Assembly (NCBI GenBank): GCA_937885735.1
Contig: CALABN010000311.1
Span: 1 to 23,234 of the forward strand
DNA: 23,234 bases
DNA from: an uncultured Bacteroidota bacterium
GTDB lineage: Bacteria; Bacteroidota; Bacteroidia; Bacteroidales; SZUA-534
Reading direction: 5' to 3'
Below are positions 1 to 6,825 of this stretch, one piece after another. The number at the start of each line of letters is the position of its first letter. Positions within the stretch are counted from its first letter, which is position 1. Under the pieces are notes generated by a model that was not told the DNA's origin, did no database searches, and was given only the letters and a program-made list of their open reading frames with translations. A program made the translations under genes and the position numbers.

Positions 1-111
1 GCCGTAGGCTTTTACGGCAGCCTCTTTTTCCTCGCTTGTCTCAAGCGTACCTTGCTCAAATGATTCCCAGTTGAAATCCTCAAGCGGCTGAACTTCTTTG
101 TAATTGTTCAT
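1..111 (-). CDS. rpsA: 30S ribosomal protein S1, N-terminal fragment (runs off window)
   Basis: Only the first 37 codons lie in the window. The gene reads leftward from an ATG at 109-111 and continues past base 1. The translation begins MNNYKEVQPLEDFNWESFEQ and goes on with an acidic stretch (LETSEEKEAAVKAYG). The EDFNWE block close to the start, followed by an acidic segment, is what I know of Bacteroidetes ribosomal protein S1, which binds mRNA through S1/OB domains on the small subunit. Those domains lie outside the window, so the call rests on the N-terminal signature alone. A TAACTTTG promoter element sits about 70 bases upstream, leaving a leader of roughly 60 bases. The gene is divergent from the lipoprotein gene at 296. 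Confidence 0.8.
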   Translation of the reverse strand, partial: MNNYKEVQPLEDFNWESFEQGTLETSEEKEAAVKAYG

Positions 112-180
112 TGGGTTAAAATTAAAATTGTTACTTTAAAAGGGTTAAACTTATTGCTCCCAACTTTTGGAAAGCGAGTG

Positions 181-188
181 CAAAGTTA
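181..188 (-). promoter_or_regulatory. Probable -7 promoter element of rpsA (TAACTTTG)
   Basis: On the minus strand the bases read TAACTTTG, an exact match to the Bacteroidetes -7 consensus TAnnTTTG. It is followed by CA, as is common in these promoters. Transcription would begin near base 174, giving rpsA a leader of about 60 bases. The leader contains TTTAACCC twice and a small CCAA/TTGG stem. I see no clear TTG at the expected -33 spacing. Confidence 0.55.
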
Positions 189-263
189 CTATTATTTTTA
201 ATAAAAAATGAATTAATGCCTTATCTTTTTCGACTGAAATCCTTTATTTTCCTATTATTTACC

Positions 264-271
264 TAATTTTG
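264..271 (+). promoter_or_regulatory. Probable -7 promoter element (TAATTTTG) of the lipoprotein gene
   Basis: The plus strand reads TAATTTTG, matching TAnnTTTG, and ends 24 bases before the ATG at 296. That spacing recurs at other genes here (6272, 19449, 20302). It argues against the in-frame TTG at 269, which lies inside this promoter element. No convincing -33 TTG is visible. Confidence 0.45.
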
Positions 272-295
272 CCGCCGAATACAAATTTTTGCGTT

Positions 296-826
296 ATGAA
301 ATGTGCTAAATGGACTATTTTTCTGCTTGCGGCAGCCTTCTTCTGCGCTGCGTGCAACAATAAGCCAAATCCGCAGATTCCGTTTGCCAATCTTTCGGGG
401 GCGGCTTCGGTTTCCGAACTGGCTGAAGCTCCCGACAGTACGATTTACGGCGAGGCAGGCGATTTCGGTATGAGTACGTTTACGCTGATTACCGATGGCG
501 GTGATACGCTCTATCTTTCACGCACGTCGGCCGAAGGCATCGACGGACAGTTTTACGGTAGCCTGAAACCCGGCAACCGTTACGCCATTACCGTGTGCGA
601 CAGCGGCGAGGCCGTTTCGAAGGTCATTAACCTTACGCAGCTTGAACATTTTACGAAGGACTACTTGGTGCACAACGGGCACCTTATCCTCAATCCAGAG
701 GGCGACAAGGAACTGGTACAGATTCAACAGCTCAATGACACTACCTTTGATTATATCAGCCTGAATGGCACGGAGCAGCATTTATCCATGCCTGAGGACA
801 CGACTTCGGTGGTGCATTTTGACTGA
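296..826 (+). CDS. Small predicted lipoprotein, unknown function
   Basis: A 176-aa product starting MKCAKWTIFLLAAAFFCAAC. A short basic N-terminus and a hydrophobic core end in a cysteine at residue 20 preceded by Ala-Ala, which reads as a lipoprotein signal with a slightly off-consensus lipobox (Cys at -3). The rest, about 155 residues, alternates short beta-strand-like segments (STFTLITDGGDTLYLS, GSLKPGNRYAITVCD, NGHLILNPEGD) and looks like a compact beta-barrel or OB-like domain anchored in the envelope. I do not recognise the family. I chose ATG 296 over the upstream in-frame TTG at 269 because the latter gives a non-signal N-terminus and overlaps the promoter. The gene is divergent from rpsA and is followed by a terminator at 951-980. 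Confidence 0.75.
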   Translation: MKCAKWTIFLLAAAFFCAACNNKPNPQIPFANLSGAASVSELAEAPDSTIYGEAGDFGMSTFTLITDGGDTLYLSRTSAEGIDGQFYGSLKPGNRYAITVCDSGEAVSKVINLTQLEHFTKDYLVHNGHLILNPEGDKELVQIQQLNDTTFDYISLNGTEQHLSMPEDTTSVVHFD

Positions 827-950
827 TGTCTCATTGGGAACACGAATTTCGGAGGGCTGAAGTCCAGATGCCTCTGAAGTGTTCAAATTAGCAACTTAAA
901 TCGGCGAATTGTTAAAATCGTGATTTTCCGTTAATATTTTCTCATGGTTC

Positions 951-980
951 GCCCGGGACGAAAGTTTCGGGCTTTTTTTT
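951..980 (+). terminator. Rho-independent terminator after the lipoprotein gene
   Basis: The stem pairs GCCCGGGAC with GTTTCGGGC (9 pairs, two of them G-T) around a GAAA tetraloop and is followed directly by eight T residues. It lies about 125 bases past the lipoprotein stop, facing the right way. The T tract also forms one arm of a second perfect inverted repeat, GGCTTTTTTTT-GC-AAAAAAAAGCC (970-993), so the site might also act on leftward transcripts. Confidence 0.8.
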
Positions 981-992
981 GCAAAAAAAAGC

Positions 993-1024
993 CAATTGAA
1001 AATGGACAATTGACAATTCACAAT
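993..1024. repeat. Dispersed CAATT/CACAAT-type intergenic repeat, copy 1
   Basis: The segment is built from tandem near-heptamers (CAATTGA, CAATTGA, CAATTCA, CAATG). A closely similar stretch lies at 10783-10814, and both share the core ACAATTCACAATG or AATTCACAATTCACAATG. Repeats of this look are common between genes in Bacteroidetes. I see no associated protein gene. Confidence 0.5.
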
Positions 1025-1141
1025 GAAACTTTATGCCAAAAACACACTTTTTGGGTTGAAAAACAGCCAAATTTTAGGCAAAACACACCCCATTTTGCCG
1101 AACAAAAAAGCAAGTTTCCGGAGTTCATCAGCCAAAACCTA

Positions 1142-1173
1142 CCGTTCAATAAGTCAAACCCGCCGTTCAATAA
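1142..1173. repeat. Direct repeat pair CCGTTCAATAA, 21-base period
   Basis: CCGTTCAATAA occurs at 1142-1152 and again at 1163-1173, separated by 10 bases. It lies in otherwise featureless non-coding DNA. It could be a regulator-binding pair on one helical face (two turns apart) or chance. No gene starts within 190 bases. Confidence 0.35.
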
Positions 1174-1297
1174 ATGGTGCTTGACACGTATTGCACATTA
1201 AAGTAGTTTTATATCGAGAAAGGAATAAGGGCTAATATTAAAAAAAAGGAAAAATAATAGTTGAAACGACACACAATAAATATAAAATCATGTTTAT

Positions 1298-1326
1298 GGA
1301 GGAGACAGACTTGTTTTGTCTCTTCC
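1298..1326 (+). promoter_or_regulatory. Stem-loop 40-68 bases before the sensor kinase gene
   Basis: GGAGGAGACA (1298-1307) pairs with TGTCTCTTCC (1317-1326) over 10 pairs including one G-T, around a nine-base loop. It ends 39 bases before ATG 1366. It may be a leader hairpin of the kinase mRNA or an operator. It has only three T residues after it, so it is a poor intrinsic terminator. A TATATTCG at 1346-1353 resembles the -7 consensus but lies very close to the ATG. Confidence 0.35.
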
Positions 1327-1365
1327 TTTCAATTATGATTCCTTATATATTCGCAATCACAAAAC

Positions 1366-3501
1366 ATGTTCAACCATTGTCGGCAAATATTATTTAGGGC
1401 GTTTTTTTTGATTGCCATTGTGTGCACAGCATTAGCCAATGTTTCTGCACAGACAGGCATTATAGATTCGCTCATTTTGTGCGGCAAGCAGTTGATGCAG
1501 ACAAGTCCGGATTCGGCCATAACAGTTTTACAGGAGGCAGAACGGCTTGCTTTGGACAGCCCAATACGTAAGGCCGATGTGTACAGACAAATGTCTAACG
1601 CTTATCATTTCCTTGGAAAATACGAGCAGGCGATATTGATAAACAACAGTGCCATCAACATAAGGAAGAGCCTTGATCCTGATTCGGCAAACAAGGCCGA
1701 AATGGCCACATTATACTATAACAATGCGCTCAACTACCAGTATTTGAACGATTACAAGCAGGCCATTCAGTCCATTGAGCAGACATTCCCGCTTCATGAA
1801 GCCACTGGCAACAGCATGCACTTGTCGGTATGCTACGACCTTGCATCAATTTTTCACTGTCAACTTGGCGAATATTTTTTGGCTCAGGACTATGCCTACA
1901 AGGAACTTGCCGTGTGTGAGAAAATAAATGATGTGATAGGCATCACATATGCAAAGGAACTTTTGGCCAGCATCAAGGACAACATTTTTCAATATGAAGA
2001 TGAACTTGCACTTCAAATGGAGTCGCTTGAATTGCGCAGGGAGATAGGCGATTCGGTCTTGCTTGCGCAGACATTCAACAATATAGGCATCACGTACTTA
2101 AAATTGGAGGATTACGATTCGGCACTTGTGTATCTTCGCAAAGCCCTCAAAATGAAGAAGTCTTTTACAAAGAAACAGGCAGAACAATTCTTGACAACAT
2201 CCATTTCATCGCCTGAAATGGTAAACTCGTGGCGTGAAAGGCTTCTGGTTGGAACCATCCAAAACATTTCCATCGCCATGGAGGCGTTGAATCAAGCCGA
2301 TTCAAGCATATATTACGGCGAAACATCTTGTGAATACATTCAAAAAATCGGCGGCAAAGATTACGATTATGCCATATCGCTTAGGGTTTTAGGCAATGCC
2401 TATGTTGAAAAGGGCAACTATGCAAAAGCCTGCAAATATTTCAATGAGGCCATTTCAATTTCCAGGAGAAACGGATACAAAAATGTGTTGGAGAGTTCGC
2501 TTATTGGTTTGTCGGAAGCGCAGAATGGTCTAGGCAATTACAAGAATGCTTATTTGACCAATCGTGAGGCTATGTATTTGAACGACACGTTGTTTAAAGA
2601 GTCAATGGTCAGAAAAATGGCATTGATGGAATCTGAATACAAGTTAGACAAGCAGCGTCATGCCGATTCTATTTTTCAGAGTAATGAAATAATGCTCATT
2701 GAGGCAGAACACGAACAAGAGATTAAGCGCAAGCAAAGCGAAGTGTACATTCTGCTTACAGTGTTCGCTGTAATAATGTTGATTGCCATAATCCTGTTCA
2801 GGTGGTACCGGACAAGCAAGGATAATAAGATGCTGATGTTGAAACACAAGGCACTTGAGACAGAGCAAGCCTTGATGCATTCGCAGATGAACCCTCATTT
2901 CATCTTCAACGCAATGAACTCCATCCAGCATTTTATAGCCACAAGCCAGACCATTGAGGCTGAACGCTACCTTGCAAAGTTCGCAAGGCTGATCCGATTT
3001 GTGCTTGACAGTTCCACTAAGCAATCGGTGCTGCTGTCTGAAGAATTGCAGTTTCTTTCGCTCTACCTCGATATTGAAAAGATGCGCTTTACGGGCAAGT
3101 TCAACTACGAATTCGACATTGACGACAATGTGTCGGAGGACATTGTTAGTGTTCCGCCTATGCTCCTTCAGCCACTCATTGAAAACTCGATAGTTCACGG
3201 AGTGATGCACAAGGAAGACGGTATAGGCTTGATAACCATAAGGATAGAAAAATATGACAATGACACGCTACAGTGCAGTGTCATCGATAACGGCATTGGG
3301 CGCAAGGCCGCATACATTCTTAACCAGCAACGCGACAATTTGTGCAAGTCAACAGGCATGGAGCTGACACGTGAGCGTATCAAAGACCTTAACAAGCCCG
3401 AAAACGTTGAAAAGTCGTATATGGTAACCGACCTTGAAGACGAAAATGGCAAGGCCCTCGGCACCAAAACAACCATTCTGATGCCGGTTTATGACATATA
3501 A
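1366..3501 (+). CDS. TPR-containing LytS/YehU-type sensor histidine kinase
   Basis: The 711-aa product has, in order: a signal peptide (about 1-28, ending VSA), a TPR region (about 30-430) with repeated Ala/Tyr helix pairs such as NNALNYQYLNDYKQAI and NNIGITYLKLEDYDSALVYL, one membrane span (about 460-482), a short coiled linker, and a cytoplasmic kinase of the LytS type. The phospho-acceptor motif is MNPHFIFN with His511. The ATP-binding N box is QPLIENSIVHG (Asn607) and the G box is DNGIG (Asp641). The TPR sensor would sit in the periplasm. LytS kinases normally phosphorylate a LytTR response regulator, but none is next door: the following gene converges. The N-terminus fits a signal peptide, supporting this start. 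It probably signals through a distant or shared regulator. Family assignment is secure; the stimulus is unknown. Confidence 0.92.
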   Translation: MFNHCRQILFRAFFLIAIVCTALANVSAQTGIIDSLILCGKQLMQTSPDSAITVLQEAERLALDSPIRKADVYRQMSNAYHFLGKYEQAILINNSAINIRKSLDPDSANKAEMATLYYNNALNYQYLNDYKQAIQSIEQTFPLHEATGNSMHLSVCYDLASIFHCQLGEYFLAQDYAYKELAVCEKINDVIGITYAKELLASIKDNIFQYEDELALQMESLELRREIGDSVLLAQTFNNIGITYLKLEDYDSALVYLRKALKMKKSFTKKQAEQFLTTSISSPEMVNSWRERLLVGTIQNISIAMEALNQADSSIYYGETSCEYIQKIGGKDYDYAISLRVLGNAYVEKGNYAKACKYFNEAISISRRNGYKNVLESSLIGLSEAQNGLGNYKNAYLTNREAMYLNDTLFKESMVRKMALMESEYKLDKQRHADSIFQSNEIMLIEAEHEQEIKRKQSEVYILLTVFAVIMLIAIILFRWYRTSKDNKMLMLKHKALETEQALMHSQMNPHFIFNAMNSIQHFIATSQTIEAERYLAKFARLIRFVLDSSTKQSVLLSEELQFLSLYLDIEKMRFTGKFNYEFDIDDNVSEDIVSVPPMLLQPLIENSIVHGVMHKEDGIGLITIRIEKYDNDTLQCSVIDNGIGRKAAYILNQQRDNLCKSTGMELTRERIKDLNKPENVEKSYMVTDLEDENGKALGTKTTILMPVYDI

Positions 3502-3551
3502 GAATTCACAATCGGATAAACTTCTCAACTTTAAACAATATCTATGATATC

Positions 3552-3590
3552 GGACGCCGCACGCGACGTCCCTACAGCGGGAAAAATCCC
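3552..3590. repeat. GC-rich REP-like hairpin in a convergent intergenic region
   Basis: GGACGCCGCA and CGCGACGTCC (3552-3571) form a near-perfect palindrome with one internal mismatch. It is followed by CTACAGC and a second small hairpin GGGA-AAAA-TCCC (3579-3590). It stands out as GC-rich within AT-rich spacer between the converging kinase and dgt genes. It resembles dispersed hairpin repeats of the kind seen between genes in Bacteroidetes, but only one copy is in the window. It may also help end transcription from both sides. Confidence 0.4.
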
Positions 3591-3642
3591 AACCTTACTA
3601 GACACTAGGGATAAACCCTTCCACCTTACGATGTCAACCACA

Positions 3643-4986
3643 TCAAATCACCAGCGAATTGTCGCCCTTTATGAGCTTGTAGAGGTCCATGGCGTAGAGG
3701 TCGGTCATTCCTGAAATGAAGTCGAGGGTGGAACGGCACTTTTCGTACGTTGTTGAGGTTTCTGTCTTGTATTGTTCCGGAATGAGTTGCAACAACTTGC
3801 GCGAATAATTCGACTTTGGGTCCATTGTGGCTTGCAGAAACTCTTCAACCAATGTCTTGAGCACATTGTAGCCGGTTATTTCAACCTTTACAACCGAGCG
3901 GTTGTTGTATATTTTCTTCACAGACATATCGCTGCTTTCCTCGTATTCCGTCTCAATTTTTTCGGGAAGATTCTTTACTAGCGAGCCGCTGAACGTGCCG
4001 TTCATTATGGCATCCTGATTGTTGAGGAACACCTCAGAGGTGCGTGTTGTGAGGTGGTTTATGGCCATTGCACGCAAGAAGGCAACCAGTTCGTTGTTGT
4101 CGGTAACCACACCTTTCACCTCGTCGAGTTTCTGCCTGAAAATCTCAAGGTTCTTGCCGTCAAAGAAACTCGAAAGTCGTTCGCGGGTCTCGTCGAATGA
4201 GAGGATGCCGAGTTTGTGTGCATCTTCAATGTCCATTATCATATAGGCAATGTCGTCAGCGGCTTCCATAAGGTAGGCGAGAGGGCTTCGGGCATATATG
4301 CCACAGCTGCTGTCAGTGCAGGCAAGTCCGGTTTCGTCCACAATTGAAAGGAAGGCATCCTTCTCGCTTTGGAAGAATCCGTATTTGCCCTTTTTGGTCC
4401 GTTCGGTTGAGGCAAACGGGTATTTTATCATTGCCGCCATGCTTGCGTAAGTAAGCGACATTCCTCCAGCCCTGCGCCCCTTGAACTGATGGGTGAGCAG
4501 TCGCAGAAGGTTGGCATTGCCCTCAAAGTTTGTCAAGTCGAGCCATTCGGCTTCGGTCATTTCCGACTTGAGGCTGCGTCCGTTGCCGTTTTCAAAATAG
4601 TTTGATATGGCGCTTTCGCCCGAGTGTCCGAAGGGCGGATTACCCAAGTCGTGGGCCAATCCGGCAACTGACACTATTGTGCCGAGTTCGCTCATTAGGG
4701 GGCGGACCTTCTCATCAACATTAGGTGTAATCTTGCTTGCCACAATGTTGCCGAGCGAGCGGCCGATGCTTGCCACTTCAAGGCTGTGAGTCAGGCGGTT
4801 GTGGACAAACACGCTTCCAGGCAGCGGAAACACTTGCGTCTTGTTCTGCAATCTACGGAAAGGCGAACTGAAAATCAGTCGGTCGTAGTCGCGCTGAAAG
4901 TTGGTGCGGATTATTTCAAGGTCAACCTCTTTGGTGTTGGCCTCCTTGCCGTAGCGGCGTGTCGACAGTAGTTGTTCCCAGTTCAT
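3643..4986 (-). CDS. dgt: Deoxyguanosinetriphosphate triphosphohydrolase (HD superfamily)
   Basis: The 447-aa product belongs to the dGTPase family, which cleaves dGTP (or other dNTPs) to the nucleoside and triphosphate in the cytoplasm and so tunes the dNTP pool. The N-terminus has the family's RDYDRLIFSSPFRRLQNKTQ block (32-51). The HD-domain metal ligands are visible: His67 in NRLTHSLE, His112-Asp113 in GLAHDLGNPPFGH, and an Asp at 244-245 in MEAADDIAYM. The FEGNA motif (154-158) is also typical. Length matches the bacterial family. The ATG overlaps the lspA stop as ATGA, which suggests translational coupling with lspA and shared transcription from dksA. Whether it prefers dGTP cannot be told from the sequence. 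Confidence 0.93.
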   Translation of the reverse strand: MNWEQLLSTRRYGKEANTKEVDLEIIRTNFQRDYDRLIFSSPFRRLQNKTQVFPLPGSVFVHNRLTHSLEVASIGRSLGNIVASKITPNVDEKVRPLMSELGTIVSVAGLAHDLGNPPFGHSGESAISNYFENGNGRSLKSEMTEAEWLDLTNFEGNANLLRLLTHQFKGRRAGGMSLTYASMAAMIKYPFASTERTKKGKYGFFQSEKDAFLSIVDETGLACTDSSCGIYARSPLAYLMEAADDIAYMIMDIEDAHKLGILSFDETRERLSSFFDGKNLEIFRQKLDEVKGVVTDNNELVAFLRAMAINHLTTRTSEVFLNNQDAIMNGTFSGSLVKNLPEKIETEYEESSDMSVKKIYNNRSVVKVEITGYNVLKTLVEEFLQATMDPKSNYSRKLLQLIPEQYKTETSTTYEKCRSTLDFISGMTDLYAMDLYKLIKGDNSLVI

Positions 4987-5606
4987 TTTTCAAGTTCGGT
5001 TTGAAGGGTTTTTCTCTCAAAAAGCAGCATCCAAATCATTCCGCAGGTTATGGCGGAATCGGCAAGATTGAAAACAGGGCGGAAGAAGATGAAATCCTCT
5101 GTAGGGCGGAACGGCGACCAAGCCGGCCAGTGGCCTTCAATCAGTGGAAAGTAGAACATATCCACCACACGGCCCTGTAGGAAACTTGAATAGCCATCGC
5201 CAAATGGCACAAACTGTGCAATGTTGTTCCAACTCTGGTCGAAAATGAGGCCATAGAGCGCGCAGTCGAATATGTTGCCGACGGCACCGGCCGTTATCAG
5301 CGCAATGCAGACAAAGTAGCCTGTAGTGACGGGGTTTTCGGTTCGTTTGGCAAGACGGCAGATGTAGTAGCCAAGCAGCGCCACGGCAATGATTCTGAAA
5401 ATGCTAAGCATATATTTGCCGAAGCGTCCGAAAAACTGGATGCCGAATGCCATTCCGTTGTTTTCAGTAAAATGGATTATGAACCAGTTGCCGGCAATGT
5501 GTATCTCCTCTCCAATCATCATATGCGTCTTTACCCATATTTTCAGGATTTGGTCGGCGACAATCACCAGCGTAATCACAAGTATTGCAAGTTTTCCTTT
5601 GCTCAT
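4983..5606 (-). CDS. lspA: Lipoprotein signal peptidase (signal peptidase II)
   Basis: A 207-aa, four-span inner-membrane aspartyl protease that cleaves the signal peptide of diacylglyceryl-modified prolipoproteins. Family landmarks: ADQ near the N-terminus (Asp18), FTENNGMAFG (46-55), GNIFD (110-114), and the two catalytic aspartates in GRVVDMFYFP (Asp149) and FNLADSAI (Asp183). It is longer than the roughly 165 residues of Proteobacterial LspA. The extra length lies in the loops around 120-145 and 155-175, as I recall for Bacteroidetes LspA. It would serve lipoproteins such as that at 296. It follows dksA by 89 bases and overlaps dgt by 4. The ATG at 5606 gives a normal N-terminus with an immediate first membrane segment. 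Confidence 0.95.
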   Translation of the reverse strand: MSKGKLAILVITLVIVADQILKIWVKTHMMIGEEIHIAGNWFIIHFTENNGMAFGIQFFGRFGKYMLSIFRIIAVALLGYYICRLAKRTENPVTTGYFVCIALITAGAVGNIFDCALYGLIFDQSWNNIAQFVPFGDGYSSFLQGRVVDMFYFPLIEGHWPAWSPFRPTEDFIFFRPVFNLADSAITCGMIWMLLFERKTLQTELEK

Positions 5607-5633
5607 AAAATCGTGTTATATACTTATAAAACA

Positions 5634-5672
5634 GCCACAAGCGCCGTTGCAGAAAGCAAGGGCAGTTGTGGC
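5634..5672 (-). promoter_or_regulatory. Nested stem-loop between dksA-like and lspA
   Basis: On the minus strand GCCACAA pairs with TTGTGGC around an inner TTGC/GCAA hairpin. It lies wholly in the 89-base gap and is followed by TGTTTTAT. It could attenuate read-through from dksA to lspA, or be an mRNA processing or stability element. The T run is interrupted, so I do not call it a firm terminator. Confidence 0.35.
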
Positions 5673-5695
5673 CGTAACAGTCAATACAAGTCTGT

Positions 5696-6085
5696 TTACT
5701 TTTTTTCGGCATTCTTGGCCTCAACGCTCAAAGTGGCGTGTGGCACGGCGCGCAGACGTTCCTTTGGAATAAGTTGGCCTGTCTCACGGCAAATTCCGTA
5801 TGTCTTGTTCTCGATGCGGACCAAAGCGGCCTTAAGGTGCTGGATGAACTTTTCCTGATGTTGTGCCAAGCGCCCTGTTTCCTCGCGTGACAATACGCTG
5901 GCGCCCTCTTCAAGAACCTTGAAAGTTGGCGATGTATCAAGAGTATCGTTGCCGTCGGCGTGTGCCAAAGTCTTGCAAAGCACTTCGTATTCTTCCTGTG
6001 CCTGAGCAAGTTTGTCAAGTATGATTTGTTTGAACTCTGCCAATTCCTCGTCAGAGTATCTAACTTTAGGTTGTTCTTCGCTCAT
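5696..6085 (-). CDS. DksA/TraR-family transcription factor, Bacteroidetes type
   Basis: From the ATG at 6085 the product is 129 aa, the usual length for this Bacteroidetes family. The in-frame extension to 6142 adds a basic, non-conserved tail and would run across the probable promoter, so I reject it. DksA proteins enter the secondary channel of RNA polymerase and change initiation together with ppGpp. The N-terminal two-thirds (about 10-95) is a long helical hairpin whose tip carries acidic residues (DGNDTLDTSP, 44-53). The C-terminal globular part reads YGICRETGQLIPKERLRAVP. Only one Cys (99) of the classical four-cysteine zinc finger remains, as I recall for homologues in this phylum. The gene lies just before lspA, a common Bacteroidetes arrangement in which ileS is normally the neighbour on the other side. 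Confidence 0.85.
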   Translation of the reverse strand: MSEEQPKVRYSDEELAEFKQIILDKLAQAQEEYEVLCKTLAHADGNDTLDTSPTFKVLEEGASVLSREETGRLAQHQEKFIQHLKAALVRIENKTYGICRETGQLIPKERLRAVPHATLSVEAKNAEKK

Positions 6086-6105
6086 AGTGGTATGAATTGT
6101 TTGGC

Positions 6106-6113
6106 TAAAAGTA
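6106..6113 (-). promoter_or_regulatory. Possible -7 element of the dksA-lspA-dgt unit (TACTTTTA)
   Basis: The minus strand reads TACTTTTA, one mismatch from TAnnTTTG, and ends 20 bases before ATG 6085. Placement fits the other promoters in the window, but no -33 TTG lies at the normal distance. Confidence 0.3.
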
Positions 6114-6269
6114 GAATTTTTGAAACTGCGTGGTTTTGCCAAAATGCGTTTTTTACAACATAATTATTAACAATTATGAAAAGAGGTTTATGGCTTGGTT
6201 TTTACCACAGCAAGAAAGATACCATAAATGGAAATTAATCACAGAAGCATTATATATTTGAAAACAAAG

Positions 6270-6291
6270 ATTATATTTGTAAAAATATAAT
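6270..6291 (+). promoter_or_regulatory. Toxin-antitoxin promoter with overlapping palindromic operator
   Basis: ATTATATTT and AAATATAAT form a perfect 9-base inverted repeat around GTAA. TATATTTG (6272-6279), an exact TAnnTTTG match, lies within it, 27 bases before the antitoxin ATG. A second TATATTTG lies at 6253-6260, and another inverted repeat (CATAATT/AATTATG) at 6159-6178. A HTH antitoxin bound here would cover the promoter, the usual autoregulation of such modules. The AT-rich composition makes some palindromes likely by chance. Confidence 0.5.
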
Positions 6292-6306
6292 CCAAAAAGT
6301 GTTATT

Positions 6307-6825
6307 ATGAATGCCACGGAGATTAGCCAATATCTGAAAATGAAAGAAACACCTGCTGGAGCGGTTCTAAATCATATCATATCTAAAAGCAATCTGGCCA
6401 AAAAGGATGTTGCCGAGGGCATTGGCATCACGCCACAAAGGATGAATGATTTAATTCACGGCAAAAGAAGGGTGACGGTGGAAATGTCGTTGTTGCTTGA
6501 AAGCATACTTAACATTCAAAAGGCAGGTTTTTTCTATCAGATACAGACAAATTATGATATTTTCAGACAACAACGGAAGTTGGCCGAAAGCAAAAAACCA
6601 AATTTAGAGGCATTTTCAAAAACCACATTTTGGGATGTCGACATAAGAAAAATCGATTGGGATAAAAACAAGATGTTTGTCATTTATCGGGTGTTGGAAT
6701 ACGGCACTGCTGACGAATTGAAGGAAATCGAATCATTTTATGGCAAAAACCAAATCACTAAATTGGCAAAAAGCCACCGATTTAGACTTGATGCGGTTGT
6801 AAAAGACAAATTGAACCAATTATGA
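6307..6825 (+). CDS. HTH antitoxin with C-terminal DUF6922-like domain
   Basis: The 172-aa cytoplasmic product has two parts. Residues about 18-71 are a helix-turn-helix of the HigA/VapI (XRE) type: PAGAVLNHIISKSNLAKKDV, then EGIGITPQRMNDLIHGKRRV. After a helical linker, residues about 106-147 (TTFWDVDIRKIDWDK, then VIYRVLEYGTADELKEIESF) match the pattern I know as DUF6922, a Bacteroidetes domain usually found beside AbiEii-type nucleotidyltransferase genes. The stop overlaps the next start as ATGA, the usual tight coupling of antitoxin and toxin. The likely job is to neutralise the downstream enzyme and repress its own promoter through the palindrome at 6270-6291. The antitoxin role is inferred from context and domain pairing. 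The AbiE systems best known from the literature use a winged-helix AbiEi antitoxin, which this is not. Confidence 0.8.
   Translation: MNATEISQYLKMKETPAGAVLNHIISKSNLAKKDVAEGIGITPQRMNDLIHGKRRVTVEMSLLLESILNIQKAGFFYQIQTNYDIFRQQRKLAESKKPNLEAFSKTTFWDVDIRKIDWDKNKMFVIYRVLEYGTADELKEIESFYGKNQITKLAKSHRFRLDAVVKDKLNQL

Larger units (their letters stand above)
827..1365. other. Non-coding stretch between the lipoprotein and kinase genes
   Basis: About 540 bases with no convincing gene. It holds a strong rho-independent terminator (951-980), a perfect inverted repeat made of T and A tracts (970-993), a dispersed CAATT/CACAAT-type repeat (993-1024), a pair of 11-base direct repeats (1142-1152 and 1163-1173), an AT-rich stretch around 1200-1290, and a hairpin just before the kinase gene (1298-1326). 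The open frame at 944-1201 runs through the terminator and repeats and has a low-complexity translation, so I do not treat it as a gene. Confidence 0.6.

Noticed and set aside
944..1201. 85-codon open frame on the plus strand
   Set aside because: It starts inside the terminator stem region and runs through the CAATT repeat and the direct repeats. The translation is low in complexity, with many Lys, Asn, Phe and Pro, and shows no domain or signal.
2644..3210. 188-codon minus-strand frame under the sensor kinase
   Set aside because: It is antisense to the His-box and membrane-span coding region, whose motifs are intact on the plus strand. No protein features are seen in the antisense frame.
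5464..5858. Cys-rich or basic frames overlapping lspA and dksA on both strands
   Set aside because: They are shadows of two well-recognised genes. The apparent cysteine motifs come from reading the spacer hairpin and LspA codons out of frame.
6086..6142. 19-codon N-terminal extension of the DksA-like protein
   Set aside because: It is a basic, non-conserved stretch that overlaps the probable promoter. The shorter start gives the family's usual length.
6176..6238. 20-codon ORF (MKRGLWLGFYHSKKDTINGN) upstream of the antitoxin gene
   Set aside because: It is too short to judge, has no recognisable ribosome-binding context and overlaps an inverted repeat. It could be chance or an unproven leader peptide.
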